DNA of 64,000 bases from assembly GCA_965249735.1 (NCBI GenBank), contig CBDFMS010000019.1, forward strand, positions 260,841-324,840, given 5' to 3'. This document shows, in pieces, positions 35,770 to 43,572 of this stretch. Each line of letters begins with the position of its first letter. Position 1 is the stretch's first letter. Under the pieces are notes generated by a model. The model did no database searches and was not told where the DNA came from. It saw only the letters and a list, made by a program, of their open reading frames with translations. This DNA comes from JANQSS01 sp965249735. Its GTDB lineage: Bacteria; Bacteroidota; Bacteroidia; Chitinophagales; Saprospiraceae. Made by a program: the position numbers and the translations under genes.

Positions 35770-36414
35770 TTATATTTGGTTAACACCAAGTGCTCCAAGT
35801 GCACCCGAATTGAATTTATCAGCTAATTGTTCTTTCTGTTGGTGGTAGGCCAGGTAGAGACTTCCGCCTTTATGGTCAAAGCCCATATCATCAACGGTCA
35901 TCACCTTCATGGCTAAACTGATCTTAGCGCGAATGGGATTTAGATTTACATCAAAGGCTTCTTCAGTAACCGAAAAAGTCGTAATCTGAACGGGCATGAC
36001 TCTATTTTTACTCCAGATAAATAACATCAAGGGGCCCTCAATGGGTATGATCTCTAAAGAGCCGGAATTCGCTAAATTATTGTTACTTATCAATTCACTG
36101 CTCTTTGGATAAATAATGGTTTCCAGAATAGATAATGCCGATTGCAAACCATCCTCTAAAGCTTGCTCATCCTTAACTTCCAGAAAATCAGTAGCATCCA
36201 ATTCTACTTCGAGGGTATATGTTTCTTCAGGTGGACCAGTCAGTCGGAGGGCGTCAGTTTGATCTCCATTTGACAATCGTTTAGGCGTAAGTGATCTGGA
36301 AATGCTTTCCGGATTGTATTGTAACGGGATGATCTTCTCAACAGCGGATGTATCCGGGTCGAGTAAAACGATACCGCCTTTTAGTATTTTAGGGGAGAGG
36401 GGGGATGATGGCAT
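35770..36414 (-). CDS. Tube-baseplate adaptor (Afp7-like CIS tube protein)
   Basis: This 214-residue protein has the N-terminal IVLLDPDTSAVEKIIPLQYN, then PESISRSLTP, RLTGPPEETYTLEVELDATD and PVQITTFSVTEEAFD. These are the conserved features of the Afp7-like CIS tube/LysM family that joins the hexameric tube to the trimeric spike hub. The Afp7 LysM end is encoded separately by the next gene. It is preceded by a 102-bp gap, the largest inside the locus, which might hold an internal promoter. Confidence 0.85.
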   Translation of the reverse strand: MPSSPLSPKILKGGIVLLDPDTSAVEKIIPLQYNPESISRSLTPKRLSNGDQTDALRLTGPPEETYTLEVELDATDFLEVKDEQALEDGLQSALSILETIIYPKSSELISNNNLANSGSLEIIPIEGPLMLFIWSKNRVMPVQITTFSVTEEAFDVNLNPIRAKISLAMKVMTVDDMGFDHKGGSLYLAYHQQKEQLADKFNSGALGALGVNQI

Positions 36415-36516
36415 ATGATTATTAATGTAAATTCATTTGTATAAATTTTCTATTGCATTCCAAGTCCTAGATGTCAAACCTAATTCAGCAATTGTAAAAT
36501 ATATGATACCTCCTGC

Positions 36517-37884
36517 CTATCCCCTCCAATAAAATATATAATCGATGACATCCTTTGGGATCTGAGGTACATTATTTATTATGTAATAATCATAAATCCC
36601 TAGAGGCAAGGGAGGTAATTGGCGTTCTGCTACCTTGAACCTTTCTCTGGTCAGCAAGTTCACTTGCTTGTGAACCCCCATCTTCTTATCCCAATAAATT
36701 TTCACTGCTTCAAGTTCAGCGGCCAGACCTTCCCATAGTTTATCAGCATCAACACATTTCGCAAGACAAATTTTAGTTACTTCTATCGGTAGACCAGAGA
36801 GTTCATATTTTTGACATGCCAGGTTGCATGATTCTTCATGGGTCAATCCTTCAAAACTATCGGTCCCTGGATCGTAAGTGTAATTTTCCTCATACACACC
36901 ACCGCTTAATCTATAATCATCAGGCGTTCCTTGATATTTGGGATCATTTGGTGTTCTCTTCACTTTTACTATGATCGGCGCAAAAATCTCTTCCTTGGTC
37001 AAAGCAAGATTTACGTGAGCAATTTCTCTTTCCAAATCGAAATCAATGAATCCCCTTTCACGGCTATTACGTTCACTTTGTAATTTCAAGAGCTCAATAA
37101 CTGTCAACTTGTTCATCTCAACTTCCTCAGTGGAGTCTAACTCTCGCTCTCGCTGTATTATGGAAACTGCCTGAGATTGACCTTGTTGAAGAACGTGCGT
37201 CAACTCATGTGCGAGCAAATGTTTTCCTTCGTCTGAACCTGGATAATACTGCCCCTCATTAAAATAAATATCATTTCCAATTGTAAATGCTTTCGCATTA
37301 ATCCCTTCGTTCATCTCAGCGGCCCGACTGTCATTGTGAATTCTAATATGATCAAAATCTACTCCAAATCGCGAAGACATATATGAATTTGTTTTACTAT
37401 CCAATTGATGACCTTTGCCTCTTGAACTTTGCAATTGAATGCTTAAACTTTGATTGACCATATTCGGTGCATTGTTCAATGCTTTCCTCTGAATCAGTTT
37501 CTCTTCTTCCTCCTCGCATTTCACACATTTTCGCTGAGCCTTAAAAGAGCCTATACCTGTAATTTCATCTGCAAGTGGTTTTCGTTGTATCGATTTATTT
37601 CCTACCCGAGTTAAGGAATCTAAGTCAGACATATGAGCCACCTTATCTGCAATTCGATCTGCTTCCTGCTCATATTTATCATTTGGCGAATTGATCTTCA
37701 GTTTAGGCTGAATCATACTAATTGATGAAGGCAATATTGATATCTGACTAAAATCAAAACTATTCCCAGCATATGAATTCTTTTTTTCTTGACGATTTTT
37801 AGAATGCATTTGTTCAGCATTCTTATTCATATGAGTAGAATCGTTTTTTAAGATATTGCCAGATGTCTTGACTGCAGCTCTCAT
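36517..37884 (-). CDS. eCIS-associated DUF4157 protein inside the structural operon
   Basis: This 455-residue protein has the shared N-terminal element SILPSSISMIQPKLKINSPN, then KYEQEADRIADKVAHM, one CVKC pair (C120/C123), and a DUF4157 domain with HLLAHELTHVLQQ (HELTH 226-230). The C-terminal ~200 residues are unrelated to the other two DUF4157 proteins. They contain ESCNLACQKYELSG and ITKICLAKC-like Cys motifs and end in a Pro/Tyr-rich stretch. No enzyme motif beyond HELTH is clear. Its location between the ATPase block and the spike genes, and its 4-bp overlap with the 88-residue gene, suggest it is part of the particle or its assembly rather than a late cargo. Confidence 0.78.
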   Translation of the reverse strand: MRAAVKTSGNILKNDSTHMNKNAEQMHSKNRQEKKNSYAGNSFDFSQISILPSSISMIQPKLKINSPNDKYEQEADRIADKVAHMSDLDSLTRVGNKSIQRKPLADEITGIGSFKAQRKCVKCEEEEEKLIQRKALNNAPNMVNQSLSIQLQSSRGKGHQLDSKTNSYMSSRFGVDFDHIRIHNDSRAAEMNEGINAKAFTIGNDIYFNEGQYYPGSDEGKHLLAHELTHVLQQGQSQAVSIIQRERELDSTEEVEMNKLTVIELLKLQSERNSRERGFIDFDLEREIAHVNLALTKEEIFAPIIVKVKRTPNDPKYQGTPDDYRLSGGVYEENYTYDPGTDSFEGLTHEESCNLACQKYELSGLPIEVTKICLAKCVDADKLWEGLAAELEAVKIYWDKKMGVHKQVNLLTRERFKVAERQLPPLPLGIYDYYIINNVPQIPKDVIDYIFYWRG

Positions 37885-38147
37885 TCTACACTATTTATTC
37901 CATTAAAAATTCCACCTGCAATATCACCACCTACTTTTCCAGTACTGACATGGTCAATCAATTTCATTTCTCCTCCATTCAACTTCCGATGGTAAGGAGT
38001 GTTCGTTAGTCCACTTGAAATTCCTTGTTCAGAAATCATAGTCACAAGACGCTCTTGCACTACGAAAGTCAGTTCCTCTTTATTAAGATGGTCAAATCCC
38101 TCTAATACAATTCGGTCGATATAAATTTCAATATTATTATCTTTCAT
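37881..38147 (-). CDS. Small eCIS-operon protein of unknown function
   Basis: This 88-residue protein begins IEIYIDRIVLEGFDHLNKEE, a short beta-alpha unit I have no named family for. A Gly-rich end (VGGDIAGGIFNGINSV) follows. It is squeezed between the AAA+ ATPase (1 bp gap) and the DUF4157 gene (4-bp overlap), so it is almost certainly translated. Similar short proteins often accompany ATPase/DUF4157 pairs in tail-like loci; an adaptor or chaperone role is a guess. Confidence 0.6.
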   Translation of the reverse strand: MKDNNIEIYIDRIVLEGFDHLNKEELTFVVQERLVTMISEQGISSGLTNTPYHRKLNGGEMKLIDHVSTGKVGGDIAGGIFNGINSVE

Positions 38148-38148
38148 T

Positions 38149-40158
38149 TCAAATTAAAGATTCAGATGGACTCATATGCTTTTCCAGTTTTATATATTCA
38201 TTTCGGGCTGCATTATGGATATCCAACATAGTCACAGGCTGATTTTTATTTGCTGCTGCAAAAGAAGCATTCAATGCAATGTTGCGGATGTTACCGCCGG
38301 CTACACTCAAGTTAGCTAATTTCGAGAGGCTTAACTCCTTAACAGGTGTTTGAATTGGGAAAACTCTCTTCCATATTTCACTACGCAATTGTGCATCTGG
38401 GAATGGAAATTGAATAACAAAACGTATTCTTCGAAGGAAAGCATTGTCTAATGCACTCTTCATGTTTGTTGTTAATATGGCTAGCCCCCGATATTCTTCC
38501 ATCTTTTGTAGCAAATAACTTACCTCAATATTGGAATGGCGATCATGACTATCTTTCACTTCGCTTCTTTTTCCGAAGAGGGCATCTGCTTCATCGAATA
38601 ATAAAATGGCGCCACTATCTTCGGCTGCATCAAATATCTTTTTAAGATTCTTTTCTGTTTCGCCAATATATTTATTGATCACCTGGCTTAAGTCAATTCT
38701 ATAGAGATCCAGTTGAAGTGTATTGGCGATGACTTCCGATGCCATAGTTTTCCCTGTTCCACTTTCTCCAGAGAATAATGCACTTATTCCTAAGCCTCGA
38801 TTACTTTTGCTACTAAATCCCCAGTCGTAATAAACTTTCTGGCGCTGTCTGACATGAATACAAATATCGTTTAAAATCTCTTTTTTGGCCTTGGGTAAGA
38901 CCAGATCATCCCAAGTTGCAATTGCTGGAATTCGTTGAGCCAGACTGGCAAGACTAGGTCGTGTATGATTACAGCAGGACTTCCAAAGTTTTTGTCCAAC
39001 AGTGGGTTTATCAGGAGAAATTGAACCGTTAGACCCGGCATTAGAAACCGCTATTTGAGCAAGGTGACTAATCGTGTGACTATCCAGACTAAATTGAGTT
39101 ACTAAATTTCCAATGTCTCCATCTAAAGTTTCGGCTACAGTTCCTAATTGTTCCTTCCAGAGTAATTGCTGTTCTTCTCTCGATGGTTTTTCTACAGCGA
39201 TACTTTGGATTAATCTGTTAAGACTTGTAAATCGATGTTCTGTACTTATTACAACGATTCCTTTAAGCTTGTCCAACAAGTATTTTACATGATTTATTTG
39301 GCTCTTGTCAGCACTTCTAATTTCTTTAGCGTCTAAGAATAAAACATACTGATTGAGAATGGCTTCTCTATTCCAAAGCTGCGCAAAGTTGTTTACTTCA
39401 TTGAAATTGGTTGGTAGTAATTGGACAGGAAGATAATAAGTCATCAAATTATAATCTGTGAAAATGGAAGCGATAATGGCTTTTTGATCTTTAATACTTT
39501 TTCCTTCTAAGTGTATAATTGGTGTTATTCCATTATCAGTTGGCCTGGACAAATATTGGGTAATATTTCTTGCAACTTCCTGATGTGATTTTACCAGGTC
39601 TCCAAATGTAGTGATTGCAGTTACGAGTGGGCTTATTCTACCATCCATGGTATTAATCCCTGTAAGAAAGTGTAAGATTAATTCGTCAACAGAAAAAGAA
39701 GAATTCGTAAAAGTCTCATTTTTATTCACAGAAATTAGTTGCCAATACCTCAGCGGTGCATCCGGAGTAAATGCTGACCAATGTGCTTCATCAAATACTG
39801 ATAAGGCAACATTTATGGTAGGAAGCCCATGTCCATCGTTGCCTTGAATTTCCACTATTAGTATTCCGAGTGATGCATCCAATTCGATTCCAATTGCCAA
39901 CAACAAAACATTCATTTCAAATGGACTCAAATGAAATAATTCAACTAATGTCTTTAGTCTTGTATCCGGAGCATCTTCACTTTTAATGTTTGCAACTTCT
40001 TTTTTAGCTTTCTCTAAAAGTTTTGCACTCTTATCTGACTTGTTAGACCCAGCTAAATTGTCTCTGTACATCATTACCTTTGCCTTTACTACATTAACTT
40101 CTGCAATGAGGCATTTCTGATTTATCTCTAGCCAGTCTTCTCTTGTTACATTTGTCAT
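38149..40158 (-). CDS. AAA+ ATPase of the eCIS (Afp15-like)
   Basis: This 669-residue protein has a winged-helix-like N-terminal domain (about 60-200), a degenerate first ATPase-like segment (about 205-330), and an intact C-terminal AAA+ module. The latter has Walker A SGESGTGKT (463-471), Walker B ILLFDEADALFG (D522, E523), sensor TTNMKSALDNAFLRR (564-577) and arginine fingers R576/R577. Afp15-type ATPases are present in nearly all eCIS loci and are needed for assembly or cargo loading. It overlaps the DUF4255 gene by 4 bp. Confidence 0.9.
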   Translation of the reverse strand: MTNVTREDWLEINQKCLIAEVNVVKAKVMMYRDNLAGSNKSDKSAKLLEKAKKEVANIKSEDAPDTRLKTLVELFHLSPFEMNVLLLAIGIELDASLGILIVEIQGNDGHGLPTINVALSVFDEAHWSAFTPDAPLRYWQLISVNKNETFTNSSFSVDELILHFLTGINTMDGRISPLVTAITTFGDLVKSHQEVARNITQYLSRPTDNGITPIIHLEGKSIKDQKAIIASIFTDYNLMTYYLPVQLLPTNFNEVNNFAQLWNREAILNQYVLFLDAKEIRSADKSQINHVKYLLDKLKGIVVISTEHRFTSLNRLIQSIAVEKPSREEQQLLWKEQLGTVAETLDGDIGNLVTQFSLDSHTISHLAQIAVSNAGSNGSISPDKPTVGQKLWKSCCNHTRPSLASLAQRIPAIATWDDLVLPKAKKEILNDICIHVRQRQKVYYDWGFSSKSNRGLGISALFSGESGTGKTMASEVIANTLQLDLYRIDLSQVINKYIGETEKNLKKIFDAAEDSGAILLFDEADALFGKRSEVKDSHDRHSNIEVSYLLQKMEEYRGLAILTTNMKSALDNAFLRRIRFVIQFPFPDAQLRSEIWKRVFPIQTPVKELSLSKLANLSVAGGNIRNIALNASFAAANKNQPVTMLDIHNAARNEYIKLEKHMSPSESLI

Positions 40159-41483
40159 TGAATCATTAAGTGTGGATCTGTATATGCCCCTAATAATGGA
40201 GCCAAAGGACTTTCGGCACCATCGACCTGAATCCTTATTAGGTAATCAGATTCTTTCACATCTGCAATTGGGAAAGTAATCGTTCCTGACTGTGTTTCAT
40301 TAGGTAGCCAAGAATCTAATGGTAATAAGAAACTATATGACTTGGGGTCTTCTCCTGGTGGAGGATTAAGCTCATTTAAAAGAAGAATTGTTCTTTGGTC
40401 TTTATGAACATCAGGCTCAACGTTAATTTCTAAATCTGCAGAAGCTACGGTGGTTCCGTCACTCACAACACCAGAGACACTTGGAGCCGAAATCGATGGA
40501 CTTAACACAAATGATAGTAAATTTGATTCCGCTCCTTTTCGATCAGTGGGTGGTGAGAGCATCTCTATAAAGTGTGCTACTTGTACACCCAAAATACCGG
40601 CCTTCAAATTTGCAGGAAGGATCAAACTTACTTCAGTATCAGATATGTCATCAGCAACCGGAACAAAGGATTCCCCATTTATCAGTATAGTCATTGGATC
40701 TCTTTTAAGCTGCGTTCCTCTTATGAATAATCGGTGCCCCACGATTATCCTTTGATTAGCTAAAATGGGTTCATTTACAGCAACCTGAGATAATATTTTT
40801 TCAATAATTGGTTGTTTGAAGGGAACCGTATAAAATCTACGTTCCTTAACAGGCAAAGGATTAAGCGTAGACTTATTACTTTCAATCAGGACCACTGTGG
40901 CCTGATAAGCAGAGCATGGGCGATAGCTAGTCTGAAATGCAGTCCATATTCTGGACATCTCTTCCGTATTAATATTTTCGTTCGTAATTTTAATCTGTTC
41001 GATTTGCTCAGCCAGTTCTGATGTTGCCAATGCTAAGAGATTAGCCGGAAGCCTTCCATTAGGATCACTCGGTGAGGCCGCTGTTAACGAAGTACGAATG
41101 GCACTCCGAGCTAAAACAGGATTTTCATGAAGCAATTGCATACCGAATCCAAGAAGAATTTCTGAATGGAGTTCGCTTTCACCAAATGCAGTAAGTAAAT
41201 AATGTAAGTTAAGCGCAAGAGGTGGATTGTTAACAATATCTCCCCTTCCATTCCTTGACGGATATCCCAAATTACTCAAACCCGTATTGGGCGTAACACG
41301 ATACATGAAAATATTGAGCTGCGATGTATTACCAGTACCTGCTGCTTCTATTTGCCCCGGAGAAAGAGATGTTACGTTTATTGCCGTTCCAATTGCGGAC
41401 GCTACGTCATTATTAATTAAACCGTCGTTTAATAAATCCTTTAAGATATGCGTGACAGATGCAATTCCTAATGCGGTACTCAT
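40155..41483 (-). CDS. DUF4255 tail terminator/cap protein (Afp16/Pvc16-like)
   Basis: This 442-residue protein has an N-terminal DUF4255 domain (Pvc16_N, about 1-190). Its motifs are ITHILKDLLN-like helices, QLNIFMYRVTPNTGLSN, PLALNLHYLLTAFGE and LLGFGMQLLHENPVLA. The C-terminal part (about 240-430) has Ig-like strands (VGHRLFIRGTQLK). Afp16 caps the end of the tube and sheath and fixes particle length. The gene is 2 bp downstream of the disordered 268-residue gene. Confidence 0.88.
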   Translation of the reverse strand: MSTALGIASVTHILKDLLNDGLINNDVASAIGTAINVTSLSPGQIEAAGTGNTSQLNIFMYRVTPNTGLSNLGYPSRNGRGDIVNNPPLALNLHYLLTAFGESELHSEILLGFGMQLLHENPVLARSAIRTSLTAASPSDPNGRLPANLLALATSELAEQIEQIKITNENINTEEMSRIWTAFQTSYRPCSAYQATVVLIESNKSTLNPLPVKERRFYTVPFKQPIIEKILSQVAVNEPILANQRIIVGHRLFIRGTQLKRDPMTILINGESFVPVADDISDTEVSLILPANLKAGILGVQVAHFIEMLSPPTDRKGAESNLLSFVLSPSISAPSVSGVVSDGTTVASADLEINVEPDVHKDQRTILLLNELNPPPGEDPKSYSFLLPLDSWLPNETQSGTITFPIADVKESDYLIRIQVDGAESPLAPLLGAYTDPHLMIQ

Positions 41484-41485
41484 TA

Positions 41486-42292
41486 TTATTTGTCAGATGA
41501 TTTTTTAAGAAATTGCTCTAAAGTCATCGCTGATTTATTTTGTTTTTTAGCCTTAATTTCCTTGACAGGAGCTTGTTTTACTGCCTTTATATCGATCCGT
41601 CCAATTTGAATCTTTATTGTCGGCGCTTTTTCTTCGGTTGAGCTATTATTTGTACTATGAACATTTAAATTCTTTTCGCTAAAATTTCTAACGATGAGAT
41701 TTGATATTAGCTTCTGGTGAATTTCCTTAATATGACTTACTCGTTCTCTTTTAAGTTGGTTAGACGAGGAATTATCTTCTGTATTTGGTTTTGGTATTTT
41801 AGCTGTGGTAACTGAACCAGAAAGATCAACCTTAGCCTTAACTAAGGTGTCCACAATTTTCTTTTCATTACTTACTAAATCACTTTTATCATTTCTTCTT
41901 TCGACTTGCTTCAATTTGATAATTTCATCCGCTTTGGTAGTTTTAACCGGATTGCCAGATGGATTATCTATTCTAATTTTAGACTTCTTTGTTGGTCTCG
42001 GTTTGATGGAAGAAAGATTCTCCGTATTTGTAGCGGGTGGTAATAATTCTTTGGGTGATATAGGAATATCATCAATCGATGTATTTGGTTTCTTAAAATT
42101 TTCTACAGACTTGTTCCTTAAACCTTCAGATTGAGTAGAAGAAGGCTTGACATTCACTCTTGCAAAATCTGTAGATTCTGGGATAGAATCAAAATTAGAT
42201 TGTACGCTTTCAAAAACACTCCTTTCTCTGGGACGAACTACATTATCAGTTGAGACATGTCGATTTATAATATTGGTCAAAAACTGACTCAT
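41486..42292 (-). CDS. Disordered basic protein of the eCIS operon, unknown function
   Basis: This 268-residue protein is rich in Lys, Ser, Thr, Asn and Pro with few hydrophobic stretches. The short more ordered blocks are MSQFLTNIINRHVSTDN at the start, SHIKEIHQKLISNLIVRNFS (about 185-205) and the end TLEQFLKKSSDK. It overlaps its neighbours on both sides closely (4-bp overlap upstream, 2-bp gap downstream). I recognise no family. At this position other eCIS loci can have small assembly proteins. It is far too short for a classical tape measure, but an extended disordered chain inside the tube is possible. Confidence 0.6.
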   Translation of the reverse strand: MSQFLTNIINRHVSTDNVVRPRERSVFESVQSNFDSIPESTDFARVNVKPSSTQSEGLRNKSVENFKKPNTSIDDIPISPKELLPPATNTENLSSIKPRPTKKSKIRIDNPSGNPVKTTKADEIIKLKQVERRNDKSDLVSNEKKIVDTLVKAKVDLSGSVTTAKIPKPNTEDNSSSNQLKRERVSHIKEIHQKLISNLIVRNFSEKNLNVHSTNNSSTEEKAPTIKIQIGRIDIKAVKQAPVKEIKAKKQNKSAMTLEQFLKKSSDK

Positions 42293-43080
42293 CCTTTAAT
42301 CATATTAATGTAAAGGTTTCGTCTGAATCGACTCATTCCCAAAATGGCATCCTCTGTCCAATTGAAATTTTTAGCCAATAAATAAATATCCTGCATCAAC
42401 CGAATCGCCCATTCATTGATCTCAGTCCATAAGTATTGCATTATATCAAAAGTTGCATTCCATTCATTGTTACATTCAGAGCAAGACAAATTCACAACAA
42501 TATTGGCTTGCGGATCTTTTTCTTCCATCTTTTGGAGGAGTTTGTTTTTCAATTCCTCAGAAATATCATCCTGTTTTTCCTTTGTTAAATTTGTATCGAT
42601 AATGCATTTTTGAATCAGCTGATCGACTTGTCCTTCGTTATTACTCTGGTTTATTGTTTCTATAATATCAAAGCTATTCGGGAGTCTGAAACTAATCTGT
42701 TGTTCATTATGGACCAAATCAATTGGCGTCACACGTACTTCATTTTTAATAGTTTGAAGTTTTAAAACATCAATTGGTGTTTCCCATTCCATTTTCTGGC
42801 CACATGCTGTACAATTGGAAGTATTTTGAAATACAGTGCCAAAGAGTTTTTCGCGGATATGCAATAACCGGGCATCTCTTTCTCCAATTGAGAAGAAAGC
42901 TATTTGATGTGAATTATATTCGGAATAAGCACAGGAGATTAGATACAAATTGGTTTCTATCAATGAGTGATTCAAACCAAATTCCCAAATAGATAATAAA
43001 TCTTTATCGCTAATATTATTCAAAGCGTACTGATTATTCAGGTTCGGTGTGTGTGGGTTCACTTGGTTCAGTAACGTCAT
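42289..43080 (-). CDS. Zn-ribbon phage baseplate-type protein (gp28/gp51-like)
   Basis: The start at ATG 43080 (MTLLNQVNPHTP) is preferred over 43101; both overlap the end of the tube gene (43034), by 47 or 68 bp. Two CxxC knuckles (CTACGQ, C97/C100, and CSECNN, C207/C210, in the longer numbering) probably hold one zinc. The C-terminal helices (DIYLLAKNFNWTEDAILGMS, then RFRRNLYINM) match small T4-type baseplate hub assembly proteins, which are common in tail-like loci. The overlap implies coupled translation with the tube. Confidence 0.7.
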   Translation of the reverse strand: MTLLNQVNPHTPNLNNQYALNNISDKDLLSIWEFGLNHSLIETNLYLISCAYSEYNSHQIAFFSIGERDARLLHIREKLFGTVFQNTSNCTACGQKMEWETPIDVLKLQTIKNEVRVTPIDLVHNEQQISFRLPNSFDIIETINQSNNEGQVDQLIQKCIIDTNLTKEKQDDISEELKNKLLQKMEEKDPQANIVVNLSCSECNNEWNATFDIMQYLWTEINEWAIRLMQDIYLLAKNFNWTEDAILGMSRFRRNLYINMIKG

Positions 43081-43558
43081 AATCTCTTTCCCAACCTTCA
43101 TTTTGAAGTGTTAGGGATTGAATTGCTACTGCATTCCCACTTGCATCCAATTCAGGGAAAGCCGTAAATTCCGAAACCCAACATCTGAAAACTTTATAGG
43201 CTATAGCCAATTGTCCAGCTGCGTTATAAACTTCAATAATGATATCTTTTCTAAAATCAGCAAGTGAAACTTCTGATCCTAATCCTGAACCATGATTCCA
43301 AACTTTATTTGCCCATACTTCAAATTCAGTATCATGTGTGACACCTCTTTCGATAGAAATGGCTTCATATTTAGATTGTCCTGGCGATTTTCTTACCGTA
43401 CTGGGATCACCTCCTTCACGATGTTCTACTGCTTCTGTAGTTCTTTTTAAAGCGCCTACTTTACTGACTCCGGCTACATACTTTCCACCCCATTTTATAC
43501 GGAATTTAAAGTTTTTATAGGGATCAAAGCGTTGTGCATTTACAGTGAATTGTGCCAT
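43034..43558 (-). CDS. Inner tube protein (Afp1/Hcp-like, T4 gp19 family)
   Basis: This 174-residue protein has motifs typical of the conserved phage-tail-region tube family: FDPYKNFKFRIKWGGKYVAG, EHREGGDPSTVRKSPGQSKY, ISIERGVTHDTEFEVWANKV and ITLTLQNEGW-like SLTLQNEGWERDYDV. These proteins stack as hexamer rings. Only one tube gene is present, unlike Afp with three. The C-terminal tail PSEPTHTEPE is extra and acidic. It follows the sheath gene after 14 bp. Confidence 0.92.
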   Translation of the reverse strand: MAQFTVNAQRFDPYKNFKFRIKWGGKYVAGVSKVGALKRTTEAVEHREGGDPSTVRKSPGQSKYEAISIERGVTHDTEFEVWANKVWNHGSGLGSEVSLADFRKDIIIEVYNAAGQLAIAYKVFRCWVSEFTAFPELDASGNAVAIQSLTLQNEGWERDYDVTEPSEPTHTEPE

Positions 43559-43572
43559 AATATTCTAATTTT

